64,000 nt of DNA from Allomyces arbusculus (GCA_027604705.1 JADHYV010000036.1:62001-126000); one strand, 5' to 3'; counted from the first letter of the stretch, positions 10,434 to 21,000 are shown. Numbers and translations: made by a program. The notes: generated by a model not told the origin, from the letters alone.

Positions 10434-11660
10434 ATGTCGACGACGACGCTCCCCAGTTCGACGGCCGCAATCGTGCTCGAAGCCCCCGGCGCTCCAGCAG
10501 ACGTGTTGCGGTGCGTTTGATGCCGATGCATGTGGCACGCGGCGGCCGTGACCGCGCCAGGCCGCCTTGATCTTGAACGCTTGCTGACCTTCACCGGATT
10601 CCGTCTCGATAGCTACGCGCACATTGCCATCCCGACAGACCTCGCCGACGACGCCGTCGCGCTGCACATTCTTGCCGCGCCGATCAACCCGTCGGACCTG
10701 TCGGCCGTCCAGGGCGTCTACCCGATCCAAATGGCGCCCGTCTCTGTCACTGGCGGCAGTGCCTTCGCCGAAGGCACGACCGTGCGCGTGCCCGGGTTCG
10801 AGTGCGTCGCGTACGTCGCCGCCGTGGGCTCCGCCGTGTCGGACATTGCCGTCGGCGACTGGGTGATCCCGAACAAGGGCGGGTTCGGCGCATGGCGCGC
10901 GCACGCCGTCGTTCCCGCGTCCGAGGTGCTGGTGATCCAGCGCGCGGGCGAGGCGCACGCGCTCAAGGTGGCCGACGCGGCGACGATGATCGTGAACCCG
11001 CCGACGGCGTACCGGATGCTGCGCGACTTTGAGACCTTGAAAGAGGGTGACGTGGTGATTCAGAACGCGGCCAACAGCGCGGTCGGCCGGTACGTGATCC
11101 AAATGGCACGCAACATGGGCGTGCGCACGGTGAACCTCGTTCGCGACCGGCCGGAATTCGACGCGCTCGCCGCCGACTTGACGGCGCTTGGCGCGACGGC
11201 CGTGATTCGTGACGGCGATGTGGTCGCGTTGAAGGGCTGGTTTGCCGAGCACGCGCCGCAGGGCGCGCGGCTGGCGTTCAATGCGGTCGGTGGGGCCTCG
11301 GCCGCGCGCATGGTGGAGGTGCTCGGTAAGGGCGCACATCATGTCACCTACGGTGCGATGTCGCGCGACCCGGTGCCCGTGAATGCGACGGCGTTGATTT
11401 TCAAGGATATCAAAATGGTCGGGTTCTGGATGTCCGAGTGGAAGAAGCAGGCGTCGCGCGAGGCGACGGTCGAGATGTACGATGCCCTGGTCGCGGCGAT
11501 TCGCGCCGGGGAGGTGGTCGGGCCCGAGTTTGAGCATGTTGTGGTGCCGCTGAGTCTGGACGACGCGACCGAGGAGCGCCAGGCGGAGGTGGTCGCGAGC
11601 GTGGCCAAGGCCGGGTCGAGCTTCCTCGGCAAGAAGATCTTGCTCGTGTTCCCGCACTAA
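10434..11660 (+). CDS. ETR1: Mitochondrial trans-2-enoyl-CoA/ACP reductase (Etr1/MECR)
   Basis: Two exons, 10434-10510 and 10613-11660; 374 residues. The 102-base intron (donor GTGCGT, acceptor GATAG after a pyrimidine-rich stretch) is the only join that keeps frame: ...ADVLR/YAHIAIP. MECR signatures are LAAPINPSDLSAVQG (proton-donor Tyr region), GDWVIPNKGGFGAWR, VNPPTAYRML, the NADPH-binding VIQNAANSAVGRYVIQMA, VRDRPEF, LAFNAVGG, HHVTYGAMS and LIFKDIKMVGFWMSEWKK. It catalyses the last reduction of mitochondrial type II fatty acid synthesis, which supplies lipoate. The presequence is short and weakly basic, so import is inferred from the family. It is divergent from the ECD homologue with only about 150 bases between starts. 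Confidence 0.94.
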
Positions 11661-11804
11661 GTGCTCGGTCACAGGCACGACCGGCGCGGGGTTGCGGGTG
11701 GAGAGCTTTGTTTATAGGAATGTCCATACAAAATACATGCTATTTCGAATCCAATCTGCAAGACGGCCGCGATTTTCTCGACCTCCCCCACCCACTCCTC
11801 CACC

Positions 11805-12955
11805 TCATCCTGCACTACCTGCGCCGGCCTCGCCCGTACTCCGCCAGACAATACTCACCCGCTCCCCCACCCTCGGCACAATCCTCCCCGCAACCGCATC
11901 CGTGCGCCGGCCCCGAATCCCATGCGCCCACTCGCTCCGCGCGGGGCCCACCATTGCAATCACCGACCGCGGCCACAGGTACACCTCCTCCTCGACCTCG
12001 CCCAACTTGAAATCCATGGCCGTGCCGGACCCGAGCGACAAGGCCGCCAAGTAGGGCCCAAACTCCGGGATATCCACATGCGACGCGATCCCAGCCTTCG
12101 GCGGGTAGACCGAGACGGTCGCCTGCGTTGGCGTATGTCCACCGAGATACCGGCGCGCGAGCGGGTGGAGTGCCGCGAGCCATGGCGGGAACGCGCGCGT
12201 TGGGGTCAGGGAAAACGTCGAGTAGACGAATTCATAGCCAAAATGCACGACGCGACGGCCGTGGACGGTGGCCCATTCGGACTCGGGGATGGATGCGATA
12301 GCCGTGAGGAGCGCGCATTCCTCGGCCGGGGTGATGGCGGAGCGGTGCAGGGTCAGGCCCGGGATGGCCGGGAGCGGCGGGGTCGGCATCGAGTCGAGGT
12401 CGTCGCCATTGGCAGTGGAGGTAGTGGCCGGGATCGCGATCCGCGACGCGCGCACGAACGCGGCGAGCCCGATCCGGTCGCGGCCATTGTTCTTGGGCAG
12501 GTGCGGGGTCGGGTGGCCGTGGAATTGCGAGTAGGCACGGATGGCGCTTGGTTCGTCGTGGAAGACGACAAAGGAAAAGTTCTGGACAGCCCAACCAGTT
12601 TGTATTGCACATGCGAAGCGTCAAATCTCGTGTCCACGCTCTCATCAGTCGTAAAAAGTCTTTCCACCTTGCCAAGCGGCATCCACGCGTGCATGACGCC
12701 CGGGCCCAAGTCGGCGACGATTCGCGCGAATGTGGGCTGGTCAATGGCGATAAAGCCCTGCACGCCCACGTTGAGCAGGCACAGAGCGATGCGCGGCTCG
12801 TCCACCGAATTTGCTGCGTCATTGTTGCTGGTAACTGTGGAATGATTGCCATCGCTGGGTGCTGGGAGATAGAGGTCGTGTTCGGGCACTTTGAGCAGGC
12901 GCGCGGCCGAAGCGCGCAGCTGCGCAGCCTTGCGGGTCCAGTCGGCCTTGGCCAT
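11805..12955 (-). CDS. ALKBH8-type RRM-AlkB dioxygenase without methyltransferase domain
   Basis: Exons in transcription order: 12955-12668 and 12581-11805, joined over an 86-base intron (donor GTGGAA, acceptor CTGTCCAG) as MPLGK/NFSFVVFHDEPSA; 354 residues. Residues about 55-135 form an RRM-like fold (ALCLLNVGVQGF, then the RNP1-like NFSFVVF). Residues about 165-350 are the Fe(II)/2-oxoglutarate AlkB domain: HFGYEFVYS, YPPKAGIASHVD (first His-x-Asp metal ligands), LSLGSGTAMDF, SEWAHGI (second His) and RVSIVWR (2-oxoglutarate Arg). In animals ALKBH8 hydroxylates wobble uridine in tRNA after its own C-terminal methyltransferase. That domain is absent here, so a separate Trm9-like enzyme would be needed. 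Start chosen at the first ATG after a stop-rich leader. Confidence 0.85.
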
Positions 12956-13393
12956 GCGGTTTGGTATGCTGGAGGACAGGAGATTGCCGTCGCGCGCGGC
13001 GGTGCTGATCAAGTTGATCAGCAAGGGGCAAGCAATCCGCAAAGAGCGAAACCAAAAGCAAAACACAGAACAGGAGTGGCCACGCACGCGCCAGTCGCGT
13101 GCCTCACGAGGGCCGAAACGTCTCGCGCTGCCGTCGTCTCGCAGACGCGCTTCGATCCGACGGACCCGCAACCGCTCCGTCCGACCGGGCCTGTCCGGAC
13201 TCCGGCCCCTGCCAGTGGCCGCCCGCGGCAAGTTATTTTTATCGCGCCTGACCAAGCAAATCGCCGCCCGCCGACCTACCCGCAACCCAACTCTCCGCGC
13301 CAGATCATTATTTAGCTCAAGCACCCCACGGGCCCCTAGACGCAGCACGCTGCCTTGCACCCGCGTCTCCCCGCGCAACAACACACAAGCACC
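12956..13393. other. Divergent promoter between the AlkB gene and the Tom20-SET gene
   Basis: 438 bases between start codons. It holds the 21-base palindrome at 13003-13023 and an AT-rich patch near 13300 (ATCATTATTTAG). No gene seen. Confidence 0.5.
13003..13023. promoter_or_regulatory. Perfect inverted repeat, candidate protein-binding site
   Basis: Ten-base arms TGCTGATCAA and TTGATCAGCA are perfect reverse complements around a single central G. The site lies 48 bases upstream of the start codon of the minus-strand AlkB gene, inside the divergent promoter. A dimeric transcription factor could bind it; no factor is identified. Confidence 0.35.
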
Positions 13394-14943
13394 ATGACCG
13401 ACGCACCGGGCCTGCTCCAACCTGCCGTGGCTGCTGCCACCGCCGCCGTCACCTCCCTGACCTCGTCAGCACGCACGGCGCTGACCACGGCCACCGCCGT
13501 CGCGCGACAGCGCCCCTGGGCTGCGGCCAGTCTCGCCGCCGGCACGCTCACGCTGCTGTGCCTGCTGTCGACTTCGCGCCGGTCGTCAGATGACGCTGCC
13601 TTCAAGCGCGCATTGCGGCGGCAAAAGCGCGCACGGTCGCGGCAACCCACGGCCACCGCAACGGCAAGGTCGGTCGACGCCGACGTGGCCGCGGAAGCGC
13701 GCGCCATGGAAGAGATCGTGAGCGCGCCGATTCCCAATGCGCCCGAGGCGCGCGAGCAGTTTTTCCAAGAGTATGTCGCGCGTGGCGAAGCGCTTGTCGA
13801 GCAAGGTACGTTTTCCGTCTTGCCGCCGTACCCATCCCACACCCGTCGCTCACAATCTTCTTACAAATAGGTCCCGCGCAGTACAACCTCGCCGCCGCGT
13901 GCTTCTACACCGCTTTGAAAGTCTACCCGGCGCCAACCGAGCTCGTGCACCTGTACCAGCACACCCTGCCGGACCCGGTCTTTGCCGCGGTCCTGGCGCT
14001 CATCTCGGCCGAGGCCGCACACCGGCACGCCGCGTACTACGCGCACTTCCCACCCCCGGCCGTCCGGTCGCGCGTCAGCATTGTCGAATCCCCGGCGCCC
14101 GACCTCTCTACCGGTTCCTCCCGCACATTCCGGCGCGTCCTTGTCGCCGCGACCGATTTCGCGCGCGGAACGCCGATGTTCGCGGAATCCGCGCTTGTGG
14201 CGTGCCCGTCAGCGCGTGCGCTGGCGGGGGCAACGCACTGCGCGTACTGTCTCGCGCGGATCACGGCGGACGCGCATGTCGCGCCGCAGTCGCCGCTGGC
14301 GTTCTGCTCGTCGACGTGCGAATCCGCGTCATGGGACCGGTGCGACTCTCATCTCTTCGCGACCGGCGACGCCGGCCGGGACCTCGTCGCCGCGTGCGTC
14401 CGCGACGGCACCTCCGTCCCGCTCCTCGCCGCGCGCGTGCTCGCGCGCATGACGCGCGACGAACTGCGCGCCGCCGAAGCCGGCGAGTCCCCGGTGTACG
14501 GCGTCTGGGACCACGTCGAACGGTGGCGGTATGCCGACTCGGCCGACCCGGCGCTGGATGCCGTGCACGCCGGCCTGGTCCGGGCCGCGATTGCGGCACA
14601 CGTCCCCGCGGCGGCCGAGTTTGTAACGGCAGAACGGTACGCAGTGTTGAAGGGTCGGGTGGTGTACAATGTATATGGCAAGGGCGGGAGGGCGGTGGAA
14701 GGTGGGTTGGACGAGGGCGTCGGGCTGTTCCCGGTGGTGGCTTACGCGGCGCACGCGTGTGATGCGAATGCGCGGGTGGTGATGGGGAAAAGTGGGGAGA
14801 ATGGGGCGCCGGTGGTGACGGTGGTCGCGAAGCGGGATGTGAGGCAGGGCGAGAGGGTGACGGTCGCGTATGCGGACGGGGTAGGGCACGCGGTGGGGTT
14901 GCGCGAGGGGTGGAGCGTCGAGTGCGACTGCGCGGTCGAGTAG
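13394..14943 (+). CDS. Tom20 mitochondrial import receptor fused to a MYND/SET-like domain
   Basis: Exons 13394-13805 and 13871-14943, with the 65-base intron (GTACGT...AAATAG) inside a Gly codon; 494 residues. Residues about 40-59 (PWAAASLAAGTLTLLCLL) form the N-terminal anchor. FKRALRRQKRARSRQ follows, then REQFFQEYVARGEALVEQGPAQYNLAAACFYTALKVYP and LVHLYQHTLPDPVF, which match fungal Tom20/MAS20 in order and spacing. From about residue 200 the protein continues as a SET-type module: FRRVLVAATDFARGTPMF, a zinc-knuckle-like C-x2-C...C-x3-C (HCAYCLAR...FCSSTC), VGLFPVVAYAAHACDANARV (SET Asn-His-Ser-Cys equivalent), QGERVTVAYADG and a final CDC like a post-SET. The join between halves is in one continuous exon with no frame break. 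Tom20 recognises presequences on the mitochondrial outer membrane; what the SET part methylates, if active, is unknown. Confidence 0.85.
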
Positions 14944-15171
14944 AGACGATGTCGGTCGGGAGAGAATTAGTAGATTGTATAGCTATTCTCGACCGGCCGG
15001 TTCTTGCTGCGTCGGTGGCCATATGGTGGCGGTGGATGAGCGCGACCTGTGGTCTGCGCGCGGGGTCCACAAGACGCATCCCTTTGGAGTGATAAAAGCA
15101 TTGATGATGATAAATTACTTTACTCTCCCCTCCTCCCCTCCCTCTCCTCATTCTCACTATAACACCCTACC

Positions 15172-18012
15172 TCAGCTCGCGACCCTCGCCGCCCCGACCC
15201 CCGGCTCCGGCGGCGACCTCGCCCCACCACCCCCACCACCCCCCAATCTCCCCGCACTACTCCCACCGCGCACAACCAGCGGCGACGACCGCGGCGCTGC
15301 GGCGGGCGTCATCCGCGGACTCGTTGTCCCTCCCGCGACCCCCACCAACTGCGCGAGCGCCGGCAATCGCGGCAATGCCATAGGCCGGGCGTCATCGTCC
15401 GGCACCCGGACGGGGGCCAAGTGCACGTCCTCGTCGACGTCCTCGGCGCATTCACTCGGCGCGTCGGATAAAGTCATGGGCGGGACGGTGGCTGCAGCAA
15501 TGTCTTCGACGACGGTCGCGGCCGTATCAGACCGCATATGTAGCCCGTTGAGGACCGGGCCCGTCGGCAGCCGCGGCCGGGGGTGGTGCGGGTGCGGTGT
15601 GGCCGGGATCGCGTGCACGTGCGGTGACGACGAGCTCGTGGACGACGGCGGCGCGATGGGCGCGGCCGGGGTCAGCGTGGGCGTTGGGATGCGTGCGGGC
15701 ACGAGGCCGCCGGGCGGGAACGCGTAGTGCGCGTGGTGCGGCATCGCAGCCGAACACGTCACGACCGCCGGATCGAATAACACCGGCGCGTGCATCGTCG
15801 AGGTTGTCGTCGCGGGACCGCGCGACGGGGTTGCCGTCGAGAAGACGGTCGGTGCCGGTGCCGTAGGGACTGCCGCGGCGGTGGGCCAGGGCGCCGGCGT
15901 GATCGACGAGTTGGACGGCGCGCGGTCGTGCCATGGGCTCAGGTACGCAGTGGCCGGGTCGGCAGCGACCATCGCAGATTGCGCCGCGTCGACGGCCACC
16001 AAGGGCGCATACATATTGCCGTGCATCGCGGCCGTCGCGGGCCATCTCGGCAGCGTATCCGTGGCCAGCGTCGGCGACGCGAGCGGTGTCGGGTCCGGCG
16101 ACTGGATTCCCCACGCGGACACTTGCTGCGGCTGCTGCAGCACAGGGGCCGCAGTGTGCGCGTGGAATCCGCCGTTCGGCGGTCTCGGCGCGGCTGCGGG
16201 TGCGGGCGCCGGGTAGAACCCCGGGTACTGCGCGAGCAACGAGTAGACGGCCGGTGCGGGGGCCGCGAAATGCATGTCGGACCGTGACCGCGCACGGGCG
16301 GGTGCGCCCGGCGGTGGGTGCGGGTGCGGGTGTGGGTGCGGGTGCGGGTGCGGATCTGCGCTCGGCGACGCGACGGGCGCCCATGTCGCGAGCGCAAGAC
16401 AGGCTTCAGCAGCAGCAGCGACGGGCGTGCTCGACTCGTCGGCGGGGCCGTCGGTGCGCGACCGGAGAAAGTGGGTCGGCGGACCTCTCGTTGCGTCCGC
16501 GGCAGCAGCAAGGTGTCGCGGCACGTCGTCGTCGGTCTCGGCACTGGCTGGGTCAATCGGCGGGACGACAACAGCGGCCGCACTGGTAGTCGACCGCTGG
16601 CACGGTGTCACGCCGGGGACAACCAGTTTGATGGATCCTTCGCGCGTCTTGACCGTGCGCGGGATCAGCGGCGTGCACCACGTCGGCCTCGCACGAGCCG
16701 GCGGTGCGAACTGTGCATTGACTGGTGCGACCACCTCGTCCAACAGCCTTTTGGCCAGTGCATTCAAGTCCGGCACGGCGCGCGCGCGCGCGTAGGCCTC
16801 GTGCAATGCGCGCATACGGCGATTGATTGCGCGCGCGAGCGCATTGGCCCCCGCCCGGCCCGTCCCGTAGTGGGCTGCGTCGGCGTCCGAGTAGGTGTAG
16901 GCGTCAGCGACCGACTCGACGGCGCGGCTCGCGACACAGGCGGGGCAGGCAAACTTGGCGAGCCGCTGCACGTCGGCGAGCGGCGTGAGCAGACAGACCG
17001 GGTGCAGCCACTCGTCGCAATAATCGCACATGACCCAGTCTTGCAAGAAGTCGTCGTCGGCGTCCTCGCCACGGCGGCAGATCGCGCACGCCGAGCCGGT
17101 CGTCGTGGTTACTGCTGCGGGGGCGGCACCGGGTGCGTCGCCGGTCTCAGCACCGCTGCTGCCGTTACGTGCGAGGGCAGCAGGTCTCGCACCGGTACTG
17201 TTGCTGCCGGACTCGAGCGCCTTGAGCGCAGCGTCGAGTGGGTGGGCCGCAGTGTTGGTTGACGCGGCCGGGGCCGCATTCGCCGCGGCGCGCGCGGGGC
17301 GGCCGCGTGGTCGTGCTGGCTTGACTGCGGTTGTTGTTGGAGTGGACGGCGGGTGCACGTCGGCCGAATCCGCAGAGGACGTCGGCCAGGCGGTGTTGGT
17401 GGTTGTCAAAGGCGGCTTGCCAGAGGCAACGCGTGCACGCGCGGCACTGCCCGTCCCACCACCCCCGCGCGAACCGGTGCCGCGCCCGCCGCGACCAGAA
17501 CCGGCCGTTCGTGCGGCCGGCGGCGTGGAAGCGGCCGTGGGCGATGCCGACGCCAGGCCCGCATGCGGTATCGATGCACCGGCAGTACTGCCGTCGCTGG
17601 CGCTGCCACCAGCACCAGCACCAGCGGCCTTGGCTCGTGCATTGGCGCGCGGCTTCTTGCGCGGCGGCGGCTGCGTGCCGGGCGTCGCTCCGCCAGCACC
17701 ATTTGCGGAAGCAGCTGCGGTCGCATCTCCGTCGGCGCCGTCAGCGTCGCGCGGTCGGCGACGGCGCGCAGCGGGCTTGGACGGAGCGGACGGCGGCGGC
17801 GGCGCAGGAATGGCTATGACGACGGCAGCGGCGGGAGCCGGAACGGGCGAGGGCATGATGGCGGCAGGAACGGGGGCCGGCGCCGGCGCAGGCGCGAGCA
17901 CGGGTGGTGTGGCCACCGCGACGGGCGGCGGACGTGGGGGTGGTGGAGGTGGCGGCAAGGGCGGGGTCGCGGCGGCTCCCGGAGCGTTGGCGGGCACCGC
18001 GGTCGACGACAT
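15172..18012 (-). CDS. Large low-complexity PHD-finger protein
   Basis: Single open frame of 946 codons from MSSTAVPANAP. Most of it is Pro/Ala/Ser/Thr-rich and probably disordered. The only clear domain is a C4HC3 PHD finger at about residues 307-360: CAICRRGEDADDDFLQDW, then MCDYCDEWLHPVC and CPAC. An AT-hook-like RPRGRPARA and other basic GRG motifs lie before it (about residues 225-240). PHD fingers bind histone H3 tails, so a chromatin role is likely. After the finger there is a conserved-looking helical stretch (ANALARAINRRMRALHEAYARAR) and then long Pro-rich linkers with a Pro-His dipeptide run near residues 552-565. Similar length open frames occur on the other strand because of base composition; this one is chosen for the intact zinc-finger. 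No introns seen. Confidence 0.75.
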   Translation of the reverse strand: MSSTAVPANAPGAAATPPLPPPPPPPRPPPVAVATPPVLAPAPAPAPVPAAIMPSPVPAPAAAVVIAIPAPPPPSAPSKPAARRRRPRDADGADGDATAAASANGAGGATPGTQPPPRKKPRANARAKAAGAGAGGSASDGSTAGASIPHAGLASASPTAASTPPAARTAGSGRGGRGTGSRGGGGTGSAARARVASGKPPLTTTNTAWPTSSADSADVHPPSTPTTTAVKPARPRGRPARAAANAAPAASTNTAAHPLDAALKALESGSNSTGARPAALARNGSSGAETGDAPGAAPAAVTTTTGSACAICRRGEDADDDFLQDWVMCDYCDEWLHPVCLLTPLADVQRLAKFACPACVASRAVESVADAYTYSDADAAHYGTGRAGANALARAINRRMRALHEAYARARAVPDLNALAKRLLDEVVAPVNAQFAPPARARPTWCTPLIPRTVKTREGSIKLVVPGVTPCQRSTTSAAAVVVPPIDPASAETDDDVPRHLAAAADATRGPPTHFLRSRTDGPADESSTPVAAAAEACLALATWAPVASPSADPHPHPHPHPHPHPPPGAPARARSRSDMHFAAPAPAVYSLLAQYPGFYPAPAPAAAPRPPNGGFHAHTAAPVLQQPQQVSAWGIQSPDPTPLASPTLATDTLPRWPATAAMHGNMYAPLVAVDAAQSAMVAADPATAYLSPWHDRAPSNSSITPAPWPTAAAVPTAPAPTVFSTATPSRGPATTTSTMHAPVLFDPAVVTCSAAMPHHAHYAFPPGGLVPARIPTPTLTPAAPIAPPSSTSSSSPHVHAIPATPHPHHPRPRLPTGPVLNGLHMRSDTAATVVEDIAAATVPPMTLSDAPSECAEDVDEDVHLAPVRVPDDDARPMALPRLPALAQLVGVAGGTTSPRMTPAAAPRSSPLVVRGGSSAGRLGGGGGGGARSPPEPGVGAARVAS
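16316..16352. repeat. Hexanucleotide microsatellite inside the PHD gene
   Basis: About six copies of GGTGCG or GGTGTG, coding for alternating Pro and His in the minus-strand PHD protein. Confidence 0.8.
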
Positions 18013-18233
18013 GGCGGCGGCGGTAGCGGCGAGGCTGTGCAGGAAGAAGGGGGCGCCGGTCGTCGTCGAGCGTGCAGCAGGTCAGGAAGCAGAGATGGAG
18101 GTCGGATGGACGGCCGGGCACGACCACGGCGCGCGGAGAGGCGACCACTGGCAACAAACAACACGCGGCCGCCGAGCCGGCAGACCAAGCCGTGTGCAAC
18201 CAACGCTGCACAAAACAGTAAAAACAAAATGGA

Positions 18234-18304
18234 TGCGCCGTCCGGGATTCGAACCCGAGCCACCACCTTGGGAGGGTGGTATCCTACCCCTGGACCAACG
18301 GCGC
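18234..18304 (-). tRNA. tRNA-Gly (anticodon CCC)
   Basis: On the minus strand: acceptor GCGCCGT/ACGGCGC, D arm GGTCCAGGGGT, anticodon stem CCACC/GGTGG enclosing CTCCCAA (anticodon CCC), T arm GGTTCGAATCC, discriminator A. It has the same anticodon and length as the tRNA at 4102 but differs in the D arm and stem details, so it is a second gene and not an assembly copy. Confidence 0.95.
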
Positions 18305-21000
18305 ATGGCTTCGACCTGCCATTATAATTTTTCAGAAGAGCCGTTATATGACTAAGCGTGAGCGGCTGGTGCGACGCTCGGCCGCGTTGGCGCCCAAGCA
18401 CACAGGTTTCTGCGCGGGCGCATTATGCTCAGGGTCCTGTCGGCATCGGAGGTCAATCTCAGAGCTCGCAGCTCTGACCATCCACCGGTGCTTCGCGCGC
18501 TTGGGGGGCGCGATTTCCCCTCCCTTCTCTCCCCGCATCCCGACCGACACCGACCGGCCGACCGCGTGCGTTCCGACTCGCAGACCGCGCCCACACGATC
18601 GTCTGGTTGGCGGCCACGTCAACGGGCACCTGCGAAGGAGGGAGGCGCTGCCGTTGCTCAGCGACACCCTCGCCACACTCCACCCGCACGATCACTTCCG
18701 CGCCAATCGCGGCGGCCGCCATCACGCACAGCGCCGCGCCGAGTGCGCTGCCGTGCGTCCCCACCGGAGAAATCATTTCCATCGCGACAGAAGACGTGTG
18801 CGTCCAGCTTGGCGCGACACGCGAGCGTGTGGGGATCAACAACGACCAACAACGACAGGGGGGAGTTGTGAAGAAAGACTGAATTTTTCGCACCACGAGA
18901 TCAAGGGGGCTGACGGGCCAAGAGAGAAGCACAACGGCAGAGTTGCCTGGCGCCAACTCGACCACCACGCCCACCACTCGCCAAAACACCCAGTCCCGCG
19001 TGCTCGACGACCATCTATCAGCTTCATCTGTTGGTCCTGTGGGTGGCAGACGGGGCGTGCATGCTCACGCGTGTCCCCGGCAGTACGCGCCCCACAGCTT
19101 CCACGTCTGGCCCACCCTTGCGACGAGCGCCGTGCTCGTAAAAAATCAATCCTTGGCGTACCGCCCGACAACCGCACTTGGTGGTCACCCCCTTCCATCA
19201 ACAGACCAGAGGGCCCTCCCCAGGGAGTATGGAACGTTCCAAACGCATGTTCCACAGAGCTATGCCTGGGCAACCCGGGGCGCAGTACAGCCAATTCGGG
19301 CAGGAGACGTCAGAGATGGCAAAGGAAGGTGGTGTTGTTTGCAGATGACTGCGTGGCCAAAGCTCGGGCCGTTTCTTTTTTAGTTGGCAAGCAAAAGCAT
19401 GGCATGCGGTGTCCGCGTGGAAGGGTCCGTCGGACAGGTCGCCGTCGTCGTCGACTTCTCCGTGGTGCCGTTGCCGGTGCGCTCCAAGGACCACTGCAGG
19501 ACGGGTTTGGGACGGCGTTGTTGTGGTGATCATTGTGGATCACGGTGGACTCATAACTGCCAGGCAAGGCTGACAATCTCGGGGCCCGCGCGGCCTGCTG
19601 CTTGGCATTTCTCAGGCTAACGTTGACGCTGACGGGGCGGTGGCCATCAGTCCATCAGTCAGGCGCGGACATGATCCCGAGCGCTCCACCACCACCCGCC
19701 ACCACCACCACCTCCGCGACCAAGTCAGTCTGGCACAGGCACCTGGGCTGGCTGGCGTGGCCTCGAACTGGCTGGCTGTCCCTCTCCGCGCTCCCGACGG
19801 GCCCTCGGGCATTGGGACCGACTGCGCCTTCCAAGTGGTCCAGGGCGGAGCACCTTGGCTGCGGAAACGGCACGTCGCGCGCCGGTGCACAAGCTGTGCT
19901 GCGAGCAAAAACGTCGAGCACGGACTCGACGACGGCCGAGAGTCGCGACGCGCCGCCGACGTTGGCGGCCAAGCACACCGCCAAGCGCCGCGGGCCAGCC
20001 CTCGCCCCACACCGTCGTCGTCGAGAAGCATGCTTTGTCAGGGCGGGCATGTCGCCGCGCGCGCCGTGGCGGGCCTCTCGCTCGCAGCGCGCGGCTGGTG
20101 GTCCCCCGTGTGTGTGTGGGGGCGTGGTGGAGGTTGAGGCGCGCGCGCGAGCTGCAAAGTTGCTGCTCGCTTGCTGCAGGGTCGACCGGGGTTTGCAAAA
20201 ACGAACGATCCAGGACCGTCTTTTTGGGCTGCGCCCCCTGGCGGCGGCGACGGCGCGGCGGCGGCGGCGCACGCGAGTTCTGCTCACACCTCCCGCACTT
20301 CTCTCTCGTGCTCGGTGAGTGTGTGTTGCAGGGGCCTGCAGGGGCAGTGCGATGGGGAGAAGGCGACGGCCAGCCTGGGTTTAAAGTCGTGCGATCCCCC
20401 CGCCGCGGCGCGCGGGTATCCCTATATGGGCGCATCGATTACCAAAGTCCCAAAGCTCTCGTCGATCCATACGGCCAGCCAACCGGCCCACCGTCGAAGG
20501 ATCTGCCCGGCCCGCTCGCCCCGCTCCGCGCTCCCGGCCTTCGATTCCCTCCCCGCACCGCCCCGGCGCGGCCCAGGCCCCGCCCGCCCGCCCGCCTGCC
20601 CGCCCGCTTGCCTGTCCGCACGTGCGCAAGTGCCCGCTCGCCGCTGACGACGACGGCGACACCAACGACAACAAGGACCAGTGGTCGGCGATCGCGACAG
20701 CTTGCTCGGCTGTGTGTGTGTGTGTGTGTGACCCGACTCTTCCTTGTCCCGTTGCATCCATCGCGCCCGCACCACCAGCACCACCTCCAACTCCTGCCAA
20801 CGCTCGCCCCGTGCTCGAGTCGAGCCAAGCGCCCCGCATCGCCGCGCGCACTTCCTGCAATTGCTCGCGCACGCACACGCGCTCATCGCCAGCAACAGCA
20901 ACGCTCGAAGCCCGCCTTGCTTCACCCAGCGAACAACGGCGAGCCGTCCCTGCCTTCGACACTTTACTCGACCCCCTGCCCAACTGTTGTCCACGTCATC
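18305..21000. other. Long gene-poor region upstream of the cyclin gene
   Basis: About 2.7 kb without a gene I can support. Several long open frames exist on both strands (for example 18276-19529 plus, 19655-20287 minus), but they are rich in Arg, Pro and Ala and show no domain or splice logic. The right end is very C-rich and includes a (TG)10 run, as expected of a leader or promoter for the cyclin gene. Confidence 0.5.
20711..20730. repeat. (TG)10 microsatellite
   Basis: Ten uninterrupted TG units in the presumed 5' leader or promoter of the cyclin gene. Confidence 0.9.

Noticed and set aside
10287-11678. Extension of the ECD frame to 1040 codons on the minus strand
   Set aside because: The added part is the antisense of the Etr1 gene, whose plus-strand protein is strongly conserved.
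17030-18355. 441-codon plus-strand frame antisense to the PHD gene
   Set aside because: Gly/Ala/Arg-only composition, ends across the tRNA gene, and the minus strand holds an intact zinc finger.
18459-18989. Minus-strand frame with a segment (MISPVGTHGSALGAALC) vaguely like a phosphocarrier protein HPr active site
   Set aside because: The His-Ala-Arg-Pro signature is absent and the flanks do not align; probably coincidence.
18276-19529. 417-codon plus-strand open frame
   Set aside because: It overlaps the minus-strand tRNA at its start, is rich in Arg and Pro and shows no domain; long chance frames are common at this GC content.
19855-21000. Upstream extension of the cyclin open frame (876 codons in total)
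   Set aside because: The extension is Arg/Pro/Ala low complexity, crosses a (TG)10 run and has no homology; the ATG at 21001 sits just before the conserved part.
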